From Temperatibacter marinus (lineage in GTDB: Bacteria > Pseudomonadota > Alphaproteobacteria > Sphingomonadales > Kordiimonadaceae): DNA of 64,000 nt. Under the pieces are notes generated by a model. That model was not told the DNA's origin. It saw nothing but the letters and a program-made list of their open reading frames with translations, and searched no databases. Position 1 is the first letter of the stretch; the number at the start of each line of letters is the position of its first letter. Both the position numbers and the translations under genes were made by a program. The stretch covers positions 2,042,501-2,106,500 of the forward strand of contig NZ_CP123872.1 in the NCBI RefSeq assembly GCF_031598375.1, read 5' to 3'. Below are positions 27,598 to 38,147 of the stretch, piece after piece.

Positions 27598-28071
27598 TTA
27601 TAAATAATCGACAGTGTCGATTTCATAATACCGTTCCCCGCCCGGTGTCTTGACTTCAACTTCGTCGCCAAGTTTGCGGCCAATCAAGGCGCGAGCGATC
27701 GGGGATTTAAAGCTAATACGGCCAGCTTTTACGTCACCTTCATCTGCCCCAACAATTTGGTATTTAACTTCTTCATCGTCTTCGTCCAGAAGTGTGATGG
27801 TAGCACCAAACATAACTCTTTCACCCGAGAGTGTTGCAGGATCAATAACCTCAGCGCGTGATAATTTACTCTCGAGTTCCATAATGCGGCCCTCGATATG
27901 CCCTTGCTTTTCTTTAGCGGCATGATACTCAGCATTCTCAGAGAGATCGCCGTGCGCGCGCGCTTCCTCGATAGCGAGGACGACTGCAGGGCGCTCAACA
28001 GATTTCAAATTCTTCAGTTCAGCTTCTAATTTATCGAAGCCTTCTTTTAGCATTGGTTCTTTTTCAACCAT
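27598..28071 (-). CDS. greA: transcription elongation factor GreA
   Basis: A 157-residue GreA that stimulates RNA cleavage by backtracked RNA polymerase. The N-terminal coiled coil carries the tip acidic residues in [21 protein letters not shown] (Asp and Glu, about 42-45). The C-terminal FKBP-like domain includes [36 protein letters not shown]. Length is standard. It follows carB on the minus strand. Confidence 0.97.
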   Translation of the reverse strand: MVEKEPMLKEGFDKLEAELKNLKSVERPAVVLAIEEARAHGDLSENAEYHAAKEKQGHIEGRIMELESKLSRAEVIDPATLSGERVMFGATITLLDEDDEEVKYQIVGADEGDVKAGRISFKSPIARALIGRKLGDEVEVKTPGGERYYEIDTVDYL

Positions 28072-28135
28072 TGTTCGTCCAATTCTTTTTCTTATTCTTT
28101 TTAAGGGTATAACTCACCCTGTATAAACAAAATCG

Positions 28136-28166
28136 GACGCCGACCCCAGCTAAGGGATCGGCGTCG
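28136..28166 (-). terminator. possible carB terminator hairpin
   Basis: GACGCCGA and TCGGCGTC form an 8-bp stem around a loop that itself can pair CCC with GGG. On the minus strand it is followed by CGATTTTG. It is 120 bases past the carB stop, so the function is uncertain. Confidence 0.4.
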
Positions 28167-28286
28167 CTCTGAAAACTATATAGTGCAGATATGTCGCTTT
28201 TGCAAGGAATTTAGGGAAAGCAGGCTTTGCTGCCTATCTGATGCCTAAATTTTTAAAGAGTCCCCATAAAGGAGACATCTCTCAGC

Positions 28287-31200
28287 TTACATATAATTTT
28301 GCAATCGTTTCACCTCAAGGCTATCTTTGCGGATGGATTTTAGAGAGGCTACGGTTGCTCTAGAAGCAGCCATGGTTGTATAGTAGGGCAGCTTCATCAG
28401 AAGGGCTGTGTTGCGCAGGCTAAAGCTGTCTTGGATCGCTTGTTGACCTTCTGTGGTATTAAACATCAATTGCACATCTCCATTTTTCATAATATCGAGT
28501 ACATTTGGACGCAAACCAGAGGTTACTTTGTGGATTGTTTCTACCTCTAGCCCATGATCTTGTAAATATTGCGCTGTGCCTTCGGTGGCCACGACACTAT
28601 AGCCCATATCGGTTAGATCTTTTACGATCGGTACGAGGCTATATTTGTCTCCATCTTTAACCGATACAAAGACTTTTCCTTCGAGAGGAAGTGTCACTCC
28701 TGCTGCAAGCTGAGATTTGTAAAAGGCTTTAGCAAAGTTTGTATCGAGACCCATGACTTCTCCGGTGGATTTCATCTCAGGACCAAGCAATACATCAACT
28801 CCTGGGAAACGGGCCCAAGGGATAACAACTTCTTTTACAGCGACATGACCAGGAATTGGATCTTTTAAATCTTGGTCTTTAAGCTTTTCACCAGCCATAA
28901 CACGTGCAGCAATGCTCGCAATGGGACTATTAATTGCTTTTGCAACAAAAGGCACAGTGCGACTTGCACGAGGGTTCACTTCGATGAGATAAACAGCTTC
29001 ATCCTTAACAGCAAATTGAACATTCATGAGGCCCACAACATTCAATGCTTTAGCGAGTTCTACAGCCTGCCGCTTTACTTCGCCCACAAGGCCAATTGGT
29101 AAGCTATAAGGGGGAAGGGAACAGGCACTATCACCTGAGTGGATACCTGCTTCTTCAATATGCTCCATAATCCCACAAATGTGCACATCTTCTCCGTCCG
29201 ACAAGGCATCCACATCAACTTCTATGGCATTATCTAAGAACCCATCAATTAGGACAGGGCGTTTTTCATTGATCTCTAATGACATATCGCCAGCATTGGT
29301 TACTGTCTTGATGTAATTTTCTAGACCGGCTTCATCATAGACAATTTCCATAGCACGACCACCCAGCACATAAGAAGGGCGAGTCAATACAGGATAGCCC
29401 ACTTCACGTGCAACATCACGAGCATGTTCAAGTGAAAAGGCGATTCCATTTTTAGGTTGTTTCAAGCCGAGCTTTTCCACCAGCTCTTGGAAGCGCTCTC
29501 TATCTTCTGCGAGATCAATGGCATCAGGGGATGTGCCAAGAATAGGGATCCCAGCATCCTCTAGAGCTTGAGCCAATTTTAGAGGAGTTTGCCCTCCAAA
29601 CTGTACGATCACACCTTTTACAGTGCCATTTTCCTGTTCTTTGCGGATCAGCTCAATTACATCTTCCGAAGTAAGGGGCTCGAAATAAAGGCGATCAGAG
29701 GTGTCGTAATCAGTAGAGACAGTCTCAGGATTGCAGTTGACCATAATGGTCTCAAATCCTGCGTCGGACAGACTAAAGCAGGCATGACAGCAGCAATAAT
29801 CAAATTCAATACCTTGGCCAATTCTATTGGGCCCTCCTCCAAGGATGATTACTTTTTCGCGATCTGTCGGTCGAGATTCACAGTCAGCTTGCTGTCCAGC
29901 GGCGAAGGTCTCATATGTTGAATACATATAGGGTGTACCAGCCTCAAATTCTGCTGCGCAGGTATCGATGCGCTTATAAACAGGACGGACATTCATTTCA
30001 TGGCGCGTTGCAACGACGGCTGCTGTTGACGACCCTGTGATCTCTGCTAAGCGATCATCAGAAAAGCCTTTCATTTTCAATTTAAGCATATCGCGAGCAG
30101 AGGCAGGTAAGCCGTGATCTCGCAGACTTTCTTCAACGTGCACTAAATCCTCGATTTGGCGCAAAAACCAAGGCTCAAACAAGGTTACTTTACGGATTTC
30201 TTCAAGGGAAAATCCCTCACGAAAGGCTTGTGCTATGCGTAAAACGCGTCCAGGTTTTTGAATGGCAAGATCTTGAAGGGCAGGTGTCTCGAAGTCTACT
30301 TCATTAAAGCCAGTAAGACCTGTCTCCATGGATCGAAGTGCCTTTTGCATACTTTCTTGGAAGTTACGACCGATGGCCATCACTTCGCCTACTGATTTCA
30401 TAGCAGATGAAAGAGTTTCTGAGGCGCCTTTAAATTTCTCAAAAGTAAATCGAGGTATCTTGGTGACAACATAATCGATTGTTGGTTCGAATGAAGCCGG
30501 TGTTTGGCCGCCAGTTATGTCATTGTCAAGTTCGTCAAGTGTATAGCCAACTGCAAGTTTTGCAGCGATCTTAGCGATGGGAAAGCCAGTCGCTTTTGAA
30601 GCCAGAGCCGAAGAGCGGGACACCCGAGGGTTCATCTCAATTACAACAAGACGTCCATTATCAGGGTTCACTGCAAATTGAACATTTGAGCCGCCTGTTT
30701 CGACACCGATTTCTCTTAGCACAGCCAACGAGGCATTGCGCATCACTTGATATTCTTTATCTGTGAGTGTTAAGGCTGGAGCAACCGTAATGCTGTCTCC
30801 TGTATGGATGCCCATTGGATCCACATTTTCAATCGAACAAACGATGATGCAGTTGTCCGCCTTGTCGCGCACAACTTCCATTTCATATTCTTTCCAACCT
30901 TTAATGCTCTCTTCAACCAATACTTCATTGGTGGGAGAGGCATCGAGGCCTTTTGTGACAATCTCTTCGAATTCTTCTTTGTTATAGGCGATGCCGCCTC
31001 CAGTTCCGCCCATAGTGAAAGAGGGACGAATGATAGCTGGAAGTCCGCCAATATCCTCTAAGATTTTTTCTGCAGATTCTAAGCTGTGTGCTGTAGAGCC
31101 TTGGCAAACTTCAATGTCAAACAAATCCGTTTCGCTATTGATTTTTGCAACGGCAGCATTAAATCGCTCTCTATTTTCAGCTTTGTCTATGGCATCAGCG

Positions 31201-31574
31201 GTAGCCCCAATTAACTCTACATCATGGCGCTCTAAAGCACCGTTTGCATCGAGGGCGAGGGCTGTGTTTAGACCTGTTTGGCCTCCCATTGTGGGCAGGA
31301 TTGCCATAGTTTCATTAGGAAAGTTTTTCTTTTCCTCTATAATGATTTTTTCGACGACTTCCGGTGTGATGGGTTCCACATAGGTGCTGTCTGCTAAATC
31401 AGGGTCCGTCATGATTGTCGCTGGATTGCTGTTGACCAGAATAACGCGGTACCCTTCTTCTCTGAGCGCTTTACACGCTTGAGTGCCAGAGTAGTCAAAT
31501 TCGCAGGCCTGACCAATGATGATAGGACCAGCGCCGATGATTAAAATACTGTCAATGTCATTACGTTTTGGCAT
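28287..31574 (-). CDS. carB: carbamoyl-phosphate synthase large subunit
   Basis: A 1095-residue CarB, making carbamoyl phosphate from bicarbonate, ATP and the ammonia delivered by CarA, for arginine and pyrimidine synthesis. It has the two homologous ATP-grasp halves: the first begins [21 protein letters not shown] and has [16 protein letters not shown], the second begins [21 protein letters not shown] and has [31 protein letters not shown] and [14 protein letters not shown] are the matching metal-site motifs. The last 130 residues are the MGS-like allosteric domain. Its ATG is separated from the carA stop by one base. Confidence 0.98.
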   Translation of the reverse strand: MPKRNDIDSILIIGAGPIIIGQACEFDYSGTQACKALREEGYRVILVNSNPATIMTDPDLADSTYVEPITPEVVEKIIIEEKKNFPNETMAILPTMGGQTGLNTALALDANGALERHDVELIGATADAIDKAENRERFNAAVAKINSETDLFDIEVCQGSTAHSLESAEKILEDIGGLPAIIRPSFTMGGTGGGIAYNKEEFEEIVTKGLDASPTNEVLVEESIKGWKEYEMEVVRDKADNCIIVCSIENVDPMGIHTGDSITVAPALTLTDKEYQVMRNASLAVLREIGVETGGSNVQFAVNPDNGRLVVIEMNPRVSRSSALASKATGFPIAKIAAKLAVGYTLDELDNDITGGQTPASFEPTIDYVVTKIPRFTFEKFKGASETLSSAMKSVGEVMAIGRNFQESMQKALRSMETGLTGFNEVDFETPALQDLAIQKPGRVLRIAQAFREGFSLEEIRKVTLFEPWFLRQIEDLVHVEESLRDHGLPASARDMLKLKMKGFSDDRLAEITGSSTAAVVATRHEMNVRPVYKRIDTCAAEFEAGTPYMYSTYETFAAGQQADCESRPTDREKVIILGGGPNRIGQGIEFDYCCCHACFSLSDAGFETIMVNCNPETVSTDYDTSDRLYFEPLTSEDVIELIRKEQENGTVKGVIVQFGGQTPLKLAQALEDAGIPILGTSPDAIDLAEDRERFQELVEKLGLKQPKNGIAFSLEHARDVAREVGYPVLTRPSYVLGGRAMEIVYDEAGLENYIKTVTNAGDMSLEINEKRPVLIDGFLDNAIEVDVDALSDGEDVHICGIMEHIEEAGIHSGDSACSLPPYSLPIGLVGEVKRQAVELAKALNVVGLMNVQFAVKDEAVYLIEVNPRASRTVPFVAKAINSPIASIAARVMAGEKLKDQDLKDPIPGHVAVKEVVIPWARFPGVDVLLGPEMKSTGEVMGLDTNFAKAFYKSQLAAGVTLPLEGKVFVSVKDGDKYSLVPIVKDLTDMGYSVVATEGTAQYLQDHGLEVETIHKVTSGLRPNVLDIMKNGDVQLMFNTTEGQQAIQDSFSLRNTALLMKLPYYTTMAASRATVASLKSIRKDSLEVKRLQNYM

Positions 31575-31575
31575 T

Positions 31576-32757
31576 TTAGGCGGCCTTATTCTTGAGGATG
31601 TTTGTCATGAAGTCTTGGAAGAGGTAGAAGCTATCCTGTGGCCCTGGAGACGCCTCAGGGTGTTGTTGAACACTGAAAATAGGCTTCTCTTTATGGGCGA
31701 TGCCACAGACTGTTCCATCAAAGAGTGAAGTGTGAGAAATGATCACTTCATCTGGAAGGCTTTCAGCGTCAACACTGAAACCGTGGTTCATGGAGGTGAT
31801 TTCTACTTTTTGCGTGCGTGTGTCTTGTACGGGATGATTTGCACCGCGATGGCCTTGATGCATCTTATAAGTCTTGCCCCCGAAAGCTATTGCCAACAGC
31901 TGGTGTCCTAAGCAAATCCCAAAGATTGGTAGGCCAGTCTCGATAAGTTTATGTATGACGGGAAGGGCATATTCACCTGTAGCAGCAGGATCACCTGGGC
32001 CATTGGATAAGAAAATACCATCAGGGTTTAAGGCCATGATGGTGTCAAAATCAGTTTCTGCAGGGACGACTGTAACCACAGCATTCGTATGTGCAAGGCA
32101 CCGCAGAATATTGTCTTTAGCCCCATAATCCACAGCCACAATATGTGTGTCAGTCTCAGTGATCTCGCCGTATCCTTCTTTAAGAGACCACCGTGTTCCA
32201 TCCCAGCCGTAGGTTTCTAGACAGGAAACATCTTTTGCTAAGTCCATTCCTTGCAGGCCTGGCCAATCATTTGCTTTAGCAATGAGAGCGGCGATATCAA
32301 ACTCACCTGTGAGGCTGTATGCAATGACGCCGTTCGGCGCGCCGTTGTCTCTGATGTAGCGAGTCAGTTTTCTTGTATCCACCCCTTGGATACCGATCAG
32401 TCCGTTTGCTTCGGCCCAGTCTTGTAAGTTGCCGTCTGCTCTGAAGTTTGCTTCTTCTGTGATCATTTCACGCACAACAAGGCCGCGACATGCTGGCTTG
32501 TTACTTTCCATATCATCCATGTTGGTTCCCACATTACCGATATGAGGAAAAGTGAAGGTGATGATCTGTCCAGCATAACTCGGGTCTGTCAAGATCTCTT
32601 GATATCCAGTCATCGAGGTATTAAAGCAAACTTCTCCGACAATGCTGCCTTCAGTGCCAAAGCCATATCCCCAGAAAAGGGTGCCATCGGCAAGAACAAG
32701 AACAGCAGAAATATCAGAAGCAGGAGGCGAAAGAGTGTCGGCGGGGGAATGGGTCAT
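31576..32757 (-). CDS. carA: carbamoyl-phosphate synthase small subunit
   Basis: A 393-residue glutamine amidotransferase subunit. The start at 32757 follows AAGGAT at good spacing; an in-frame TTG two codons earlier is less likely. The N-terminal domain shows [21 protein letters not shown]. The class I amidotransferase triad is Cys in [10 protein letters not shown] and His/Glu in [11 protein letters not shown]. It feeds ammonia to CarB, encoded immediately downstream. Confidence 0.97.
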   Translation of the reverse strand: MTHSPADTLSPPASDISAVLVLADGTLFWGYGFGTEGSIVGEVCFNTSMTGYQEILTDPSYAGQIITFTFPHIGNVGTNMDDMESNKPACRGLVVREMITEEANFRADGNLQDWAEANGLIGIQGVDTRKLTRYIRDNGAPNGVIAYSLTGEFDIAALIAKANDWPGLQGMDLAKDVSCLETYGWDGTRWSLKEGYGEITETDTHIVAVDYGAKDNILRCLAHTNAVVTVVPAETDFDTIMALNPDGIFLSNGPGDPAATGEYALPVIHKLIETGLPIFGICLGHQLLAIAFGGKTYKMHQGHRGANHPVQDTRTQKVEITSMNHGFSVDAESLPDEVIISHTSLFDGTVCGIAHKEKPIFSVQQHPEASPGPQDSFYLFQDFMTNILKNKAA

Positions 32758-33084
32758 GGACAATCCTTTTTAAAATTGAACTCTATTATAGTATAAAGCA
32801 CAAACCTGAATAGCAAAATCGTAACATTTCGTAGGATTGATCCCACTTAGCTACGTGCAGCCAAATTGACGGGAAACTAAAGAAATGGCAGCTCTTTGTC
32901 AAGGGGTAATTTAATAAAAAAATCGTTTAAAATCAAAGGCTTGTAAAATATTTATAAAGACTTGCTGAATCCTAAAACATGCTATAGGATGTCGTCTTTC
33001 GACTCACCTTCTAGATTGGCGCGATTTTTTCGAGAGATGCGCAAAAGATGAGTCTTTCGGGTTAATTTACATGGGATATTGGGT
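32758..33084. promoter_or_regulatory. divergent promoter region of carA and yqeY
   Basis: A 327-base gene-free stretch. On the minus strand, TATACT and TATAAT overlap at 32785-32795, about 30 bases before carA, with TTGCTA at 32811-32816 as a weak -35. On the plus strand, TTGCTG (32962-32967) and TATAGG (32983-32988) are a poor-spacing candidate for yqeY. I see no PyrR-type attenuator or riboswitch fold. Confidence 0.35.
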
Positions 33085-33540
33085 ATGTTACGGGACACTC
33101 TTTCTGCTGCAATGAAGGACGCGATGCGTAATAAAGAAAAGAAGCGGCTTACTACAATCCGCCTTATCAATGCTGCGATCAAAGAATTTGACATCGACAA
33201 TCGGACTAAAGAGGACGAGGTTAAAGATGAAGATGCGGCCATAATTGATATTTTATCAAAAATGGTTAAACAGCGTAAGGACAGCATTAAAGCTTATGAA
33301 GAAGCTGGTCGGTGCGAATTAGCAGAACAGGAAAAAGATGAGATTAAAATCATCGAAGATTTCTTACCGCGTCAATTGAATGAAGAAGAGATTGAGGCTG
33401 CGGCCAAAGCGATCGTCACAGATCTAGGGGCTGAAGGCTTAAAAGATATTGGGCGCTGTATGGCTGCACTAAAAGATAAGCATGCAGGATCCATGGACTT
33501 CGCTAAAGCAAGTGGTATTGTTAAAGGCTTATTGAGCTAG
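33085..33540 (+). CDS. yqeY: GatB/YqeY-domain protein
   Basis: A 151-residue helical protein of the YqeY family, which matches the tail domain of GatB and is often linked to tRNA-dependent amidation, though its own role is unsettled. Visible family segments are KEKKRLTTIRLINAAIKEFDID, DAAIIDILSKMVKQRKDSIKAYEEAGR and FLPRQLNEEEIEAA, ending MGS-like MDFAKASGIVKGLLS. The ATG at 33085 is preferred over an in-frame TTG two codons upstream. It precedes dnaG and rpoD, the usual alphaproteobacterial neighbourhood. Confidence 0.92.
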   Translation: MLRDTLSAAMKDAMRNKEKKRLTTIRLINAAIKEFDIDNRTKEDEVKDEDAAIIDILSKMVKQRKDSIKAYEEAGRCELAEQEKDEIKIIEDFLPRQLNEEEIEAAAKAIVTDLGAEGLKDIGRCMAALKDKHAGSMDFAKASGIVKGLLS

Positions 33541-33573
33541 GGTTCTTTCCTAGTGTCATGACAGGCAGTCATG

Positions 33574-33606
33574 AAAAAAGACATGTTTCTAACATGTCTT
33601 TTTTTT
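33574..33606. terminator. bidirectional terminator with a 14-bp stem
   Basis: AAAAAAGACATGTT (33574-33587) and AACATGTCTTTTTT (33591-33604) are perfect arms with a three-base loop. It ends yqeY on the plus strand and the VOC-like relic on the minus strand. Confidence 0.9.
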
Positions 33607-33960
33607 ATATCTCATTGAATATTAAGCGATTTGAGAAGGGGTCTGTGACTTCAAACATTCGGTCTCCCCAGGCTGCCAATTCAATCTTAGGCCTTGAATA
33701 TCTATAAGGACGACTTGTTATGTCACTATAGAGTGTGTCAAGTGAGTCTGTATTGATCAAGATTTTTATACCAGGTCTGCCATCCCCAGAATGTTCGCTA
33801 AGATGAAGGACCATGTCATTGTAAGAGACTTGCATGTAAAGGGGCAAGTTAGGCTCAAAGCGATGTTCCCAATCGACAGTCATGCCCATAAAGTCACAAT
33901 AAAATTCCCGCGCTTTCGCTTCGTCAAAAACACGGATGACAGAATTGTTTGTAGTTTCAT
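33605..33960 (-). pseudogene. glyoxalase-superfamily (VOC) gene with a frameshift
   Basis: The intact part (33605-33889) encodes about 94 residues of a compact VOC protein with VDWEHRFEPNLPLYMQVSYNDMVLHLSEH and the closing DPFSNRLIF. The frame extends upstream without a start as VIRVFDEAKAREFYCDFMGM, the usual N-terminus of the family. A perfect start (GGGGAGGAAAG then ATG at 33960) begins in a different frame and reads MKLQTI before diverging. Restoring one base near 33941-33943 joins them as MKLQTI-x-VIRVFDEAKAREFY, about 118 residues, the family's usual length. So a single-base deletion is the simplest explanation: a recent pseudogene or a sequencing error. The related proteins are sometimes bleomycin-resistance-like; no function is claimed. 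Confidence 0.75.
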
Positions 33961-34057
33961 CTTTCCTCCCCTAGCGCACTAAAGTCTATCACATTTGATT
34001 GCAAGACTGTAAGTGATTTGCTAACAGTTGATGAAAGATATTCAGGAATAGTACTCT

Positions 34058-35980
34058 ATGGCTTTTAGTCCGCAATTTCTTGACGAGCTCAAGCATCGTT
34101 TCACCCTCTCTGATTTGATTGGGCGCTCGGTTAAACTTGTGCGCCGTGGTCGAGAGCATACGGGCTGCTGTCCTTTCCATAATGAAAAAACACCATCTTT
34201 TACAGTGAATGACGTTAAGGGTTTTTATCACTGTTTTGGCTGCGGGGCACATGGATCCGTTTTTGATTTTGTGATGGAAAATGAAGGGCTAAGCTTTCCA
34301 GAAGCCATTGAACGATTGGCCGGTGAAGCGGGGATGGAGGTGCCAAAGCCCTCCCCAGAGGAAATGCGCCGCCATGAAGAACGCGCCAGTCTGACAGAAG
34401 TGATGCAAATGTGTGCGGACTGGTATCACGAACAACTGACAACTACCCAGGCTGGGCGCAGCGCTTATGAATATATATCTGGTCGCGGTTTGTCAGATGC
34501 CACGCTTATGCGGTTTGCTATCGGTTATGCACCGAATAGTAAAACAGCTCTAAAACAGGCTATGATGAGCCGAAATATAACGGAACAGCAATTGGTTGAA
34601 ACAGGGATGCTCATTAAACCAGAGAACGGTGGGATGAGCTATGACCGTTTTCGTGATCGCCTAATGTTTCCTATTTCTGATCGGCAGGGACGAATGATTG
34701 CCTTTGGCGGGCGCGCTCTTAGTAAGGAAGCCAAAGCCAAATATCTGAACAGTCCAGAGACGACGCTTTTCCATAAAGGACAGACTCTGTATAACTGGGC
34801 CAATGCACGGCAGTCCTCTTATAAATCTGGCCAAGTACTTGTTGTCGAAGGATATATGGATGTTATTGCTTTAGCGCAATTTAGCATTGAGGATGCAGTT
34901 GCCCCACTTGGGACGGCGCTCACAGAAGAACAAATTACGCATTTATGGCAAATGACAGATGAGCCTTTTCTATGCTTTGATGGAGATAATGCAGGTCGGC
35001 GTGCAGCGGAACGTGCCATGGAGCGTGCTCTGCCTATGGTCCGTCCAGGAAAGTCTCTCCGATTTGTCTTTATGCCTGAAGGAGATGATCCGGACACTTT
35101 AATTCAACGGGAAGGCAAGGGGGCTTTTGAGAAGTTTCTGGACACAGCCACACCGATGGCGACCATGCTGTGGGAAACATTGACTCATTCTGTGGATGCG
35201 AGCACCCCAGAGCGTCGTGCAGGGCTAGAGAAAACTATATTTTCAAAGCTAGCCGAAATTCAAGATGAGCAAATTAAAAAGCTGTATCAGCAAGACTTTC
35301 GAAACCGATTGTTTGAAAAGTTCAAAGTTCAACGGGAAAGCTCTCCTCAAAAGGGCGGCTACCGCGGCGGAAATTTTAAACGCGGTGGCGGTAAATGGGG
35401 AAAACCAGATACTCACCAAGCCAGTGAAATTGGGAGTGGTAGTCGGTTAGCAAAAACCCAAATTGGTGGTTTAACAGGATCTGGCGGTACGCTTGATCGC
35501 CTTGAGAAGATTATTATTGCGACCGTTGTCTTCCATCCTGAGATTTTAGTGCGCTATGAGGAGAGTTTCTCGCGGTTCGAATTTTCCATTGCCTCTTTCC
35601 GGCCTGTACAAACGCATTTACTCAATATTGCAGGAACTTTGGATGCCGAAGAGGCTGAGGGTAAGTTGAAGATGGCGGGTGTTTGGGATATAATAGAAGT
35701 GCTTAAGGCGGACCCAATTTTAAAGAAAGACTGGTTTATTTGGCCTGAGGCAGCGTTATCTGATGCACTTACAGGATTTGATCATGTTTTGGCGCGCTAT
35801 TACAGCCTGACAGACTCTCTTGCCTCATACCGGGAAGCAGAGCGAGATTACATGGCAGAAATGAGTGAAGAAAGTCATGAGCGCTTCGTGGCTGCGCAGG
35901 CTGCTTACCGCGAGTCGGAAGAAAAAATCGCTAATATTGATAACTTTGGTCTCGAATCGGGAAGAATTAGGGCCTTATAG
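34058..35980 (+). CDS. dnaG: DNA primase
   Basis: A 640-residue replicative primase. The N-terminal zinc-binding domain has CCPFHNEKTPSFTVN and FYHCFGCGAHGS (CHCC-type ligands, about 37-66). The TOPRIM core has VLVVEGYMDVIAL (about 265-277) and PFLCFDGDNAGRRAAERAM. DRFRDRLMFPISDRQGRMIAFGGRAL is the conserved RNA-polymerase domain segment. A Gly/Lys-rich linker (GGYRGGNFKRGGGKWGK, about 432-448) precedes the DnaB-interacting C-terminal domain. It is followed by rpoD, as in many bacteria. Confidence 0.97.
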   Translation: MAFSPQFLDELKHRFTLSDLIGRSVKLVRRGREHTGCCPFHNEKTPSFTVNDVKGFYHCFGCGAHGSVFDFVMENEGLSFPEAIERLAGEAGMEVPKPSPEEMRRHEERASLTEVMQMCADWYHEQLTTTQAGRSAYEYISGRGLSDATLMRFAIGYAPNSKTALKQAMMSRNITEQQLVETGMLIKPENGGMSYDRFRDRLMFPISDRQGRMIAFGGRALSKEAKAKYLNSPETTLFHKGQTLYNWANARQSSYKSGQVLVVEGYMDVIALAQFSIEDAVAPLGTALTEEQITHLWQMTDEPFLCFDGDNAGRRAAERAMERALPMVRPGKSLRFVFMPEGDDPDTLIQREGKGAFEKFLDTATPMATMLWETLTHSVDASTPERRAGLEKTIFSKLAEIQDEQIKKLYQQDFRNRLFEKFKVQRESSPQKGGYRGGNFKRGGGKWGKPDTHQASEIGSGSRLAKTQIGGLTGSGGTLDRLEKIIIATVVFHPEILVRYEESFSRFEFSIASFRPVQTHLLNIAGTLDAEEAEGKLKMAGVWDIIEVLKADPILKKDWFIWPEAALSDALTGFDHVLARYYSLTDSLASYREAERDYMAEMSEESHERFVAAQAAYRESEEKIANIDNFGLESGRIRAL

Positions 35981-36068
35981 CCCCTTGAAACGCCATAAAA
36001 AACACCCATATACCCATTTAATGATCGATTTTAGCATTAAATATGTTATAGAAAACGAATCGTATAAA

Positions 36069-36107
36069 AGCCCTCTTGAAATCGTGTTCGAGGGCCTTTC
36101 TTTTTCG
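36069..36107 (+). terminator. dnaG terminator in the rpoD leader
   Basis: GCCCTC and GAGGGC pair, extended by GAA/TTC across a two-base bulge, followed by CCTTTCTTTTTC. It lies 14 bases before the rpoD start, so it may attenuate read-through from dnaG into rpoD. Confidence 0.6.
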
Positions 36108-36120
36108 GAGACGTGACCCT

Positions 36121-38091
36121 ATGGTTAAAACACCATCTAAAGCTGATGACAAAAAAGAAAATCAGGATGAAAGCCCTCTCGTAGATACTGCCCATGAAGC
36201 CGTTAAAAAGATGATCGCCAAAGCTAAGAAGCGCGGTTACATCTCTTATGACGACTTAAATGAAGCATTGCCTACAGATCAAATGTCTTCTGAACAAATT
36301 GAAGATATTATGACCATGCTTTCTGATATGGGCATCAATGTTACTGACGGTGATGAAGACGCCGAAGAAGAAAAAGAAGAAACCAAAGAAGGCGAAGACT
36401 TTAAAGTCGCTGAAAAGAAAGAAAGCGCTGGCGATCGGACAGACGATCCTGTGCGCATGTATTTGCGCGAGATGGGCTCAGTAGAGCTGCTGTCTCGTGA
36501 AGGTGAAATTGCTATTGCTAAGCGTATTGAAGCTGGTCGCGCGACCATGATTCAAGGCTTATGTATGAGCCCCCTTACATTTAGAGCCATCGCTGATTGG
36601 GCGAAAGCGCTAGAAAATGAAGAGATGCTTCTTAGGGATATTATTGACCTGGAGGCAACCCTCGGTAAAGAGCCAAACACCAATGATATGAAATCAATTG
36701 AATCTGGTGAAGGATCTGACGAGGAAGAGGAAGAAGACGAGGAAGAGGAAGGCCCAAAGAGGGATGAGGATGGTAATCCTATTGGACCGCGCAGTGATGA
36801 CGACGATGAAGACGATGAAAATAACATGTCTCTATCGGCGATGGAAGAACACCTGAAGCCTGAGACAATTGACAAATTTAAAGTTGTTACCTCGACCCAT
36901 AAAAAATATGCAAAGCTAGAAGACCAGCGCCTAGAGTTAGCAAAAACGGGCGAAGGCCTATCGGCAGCTCAAGAACGTCGCTTTAAAAAGTTGCAACAAG
37001 AGCTTGTAGAGTTAATGTCGAGCTTGAAGTTGAACAACAACCGCATTGAAGAACTTGTGGATGAGCTCTATGGCCTGAACCGACGGATGATTGGTTTGCA
37101 AGGTCGTATGTTGCGCTTGGCTGAAAGTCACAAGGTGAAACGCGTCGAGTTTTTGACAGAATATGAAGGCAGCGAGCTTGAAGATAATTGGCTGGACCGT
37201 ATCGCAAAGCTGAAAGGCAAAGGCTGGGCAGCTTTTGCAACGGAAGAAGCCGAAGCAATTATCAATTTACGTGAGCAAATCTCAGATATAGTGAACCGGA
37301 CTGGTCTTCATGTTGCTGAATTTAGAAAAATTGTAAGAACCGTTCAAAAGGGTGAAAAAGAAGCGCGGATTGCTAAGAAGGAAATGGTTGAAGCTAACCT
37401 ACGTCTTGTGATCTCGATTGCTAAAAAATACACCAATAGAGGCTTACAGTTCCTTGATCTTATTCAGGAAGGTAATATTGGATTGATGAAAGCGGTTGAT
37501 AAATTTGAATATCGCCGTGGTTATAAATTCTCGACATATGCCACATGGTGGATCCGTCAGGCTATCACCCGCTCAATCGCGGATCAGGCCCGTACAATCA
37601 GAATTCCAGTGCATATGATTGAAACAATCAACAAGCTGGTTAGAACAGGCCGTCAGATGCTTCATGAAATTGGTCGTGAAGCAACACCTGAAGAGCTGGC
37701 TGAGCGTTTGTCGATGCCGCTTGATAAAGTGCGCAAGGTTATGAAGATTGCAAAAGAACCAATCTCTCTTGAAACGCCTATTGGGGATGAAGAAGATAGT
37801 TCTCTAGGCGATTTCATTGAAGATAAAAATGCGATTTTACCTGTTGAGGCAGCGATCCAGTCCAACCTTCGTGAGACGACAACTAAGGTATTGGCGTCGC
37901 TGACACCGCGTGAAGAGCGCGTTCTTCGTATGCGTTTCGGTATTGGAATGAATACGGATCACACGCTTGAAGAAGTAGGTCAGCAGTTTAGCGTCACGCG
38001 AGAGCGTATTCGACAAATTGAAGCCAAAGCCTTAAGAAAGCTGAAGCATCCAAGCCGATCACGTCAATTACGGTCATTCCTTGATACGTAG
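36121..38091 (+). CDS. rpoD: RNA polymerase primary sigma factor (sigma-70)
   Basis: A 656-residue primary sigma factor. I use the ATG at 36121 ([13 protein letters not shown]), after CGGAGACG. Region 1.1 is [21 protein letters not shown], region 1.2 is [30 protein letters not shown] non-conserved insert (about 190-400) contains a very acidic run of Glu and Asp at about 200-240. Region 2 is [37 protein letters not shown] and [18 protein letters not shown]; region 4 is [28 protein letters not shown]. It recognises TTGACA/TATAAT-like promoters. Confidence 0.98.
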   Translation: MVKTPSKADDKKENQDESPLVDTAHEAVKKMIAKAKKRGYISYDDLNEALPTDQMSSEQIEDIMTMLSDMGINVTDGDEDAEEEKEETKEGEDFKVAEKKESAGDRTDDPVRMYLREMGSVELLSREGEIAIAKRIEAGRATMIQGLCMSPLTFRAIADWAKALENEEMLLRDIIDLEATLGKEPNTNDMKSIESGEGSDEEEEEDEEEEGPKRDEDGNPIGPRSDDDDEDDENNMSLSAMEEHLKPETIDKFKVVTSTHKKYAKLEDQRLELAKTGEGLSAAQERRFKKLQQELVELMSSLKLNNNRIEELVDELYGLNRRMIGLQGRMLRLAESHKVKRVEFLTEYEGSELEDNWLDRIAKLKGKGWAAFATEEAEAIINLREQISDIVNRTGLHVAEFRKIVRTVQKGEKEARIAKKEMVEANLRLVISIAKKYTNRGLQFLDLIQEGNIGLMKAVDKFEYRRGYKFSTYATWWIRQAITRSIADQARTIRIPVHMIETINKLVRTGRQMLHEIGREATPEELAERLSMPLDKVRKVMKIAKEPISLETPIGDEEDSSLGDFIEDKNAILPVEAAIQSNLRETTTKVLASLTPREERVLRMRFGIGMNTDHTLEEVGQQFSVTRERIRQIEAKALRKLKHPSRSRQLRSFLDT

Positions 38092-38112
38092 ACTATTTGA
38101 TATACTGACTAA

Positions 38113-38145
38113 AGAAAAGGCAGCTGCGAAGCTGCCTTTTTTATT
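38113..38145. terminator. bidirectional terminator after rpoD
   Basis: AAAAGGCAGCT and AGCTGCCTTTTTT flank a GCGA loop, with A and T runs on both sides. It serves rpoD and the convergent DUF418 gene. Confidence 0.9.
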
Positions 38146-38147
38146 GT

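Noticed and set aside
32758-33084. Pyrimidine-responsive attenuator or riboswitch before carA
   Set aside because: No terminator/antiterminator pair or known aptamer motif could be traced.
36279-36875. Ser-rich minus-strand frames opposite rpoD
   Set aside because: They mirror the Glu/Asp codons of the acidic insert in the sigma factor and have no ribosome site.
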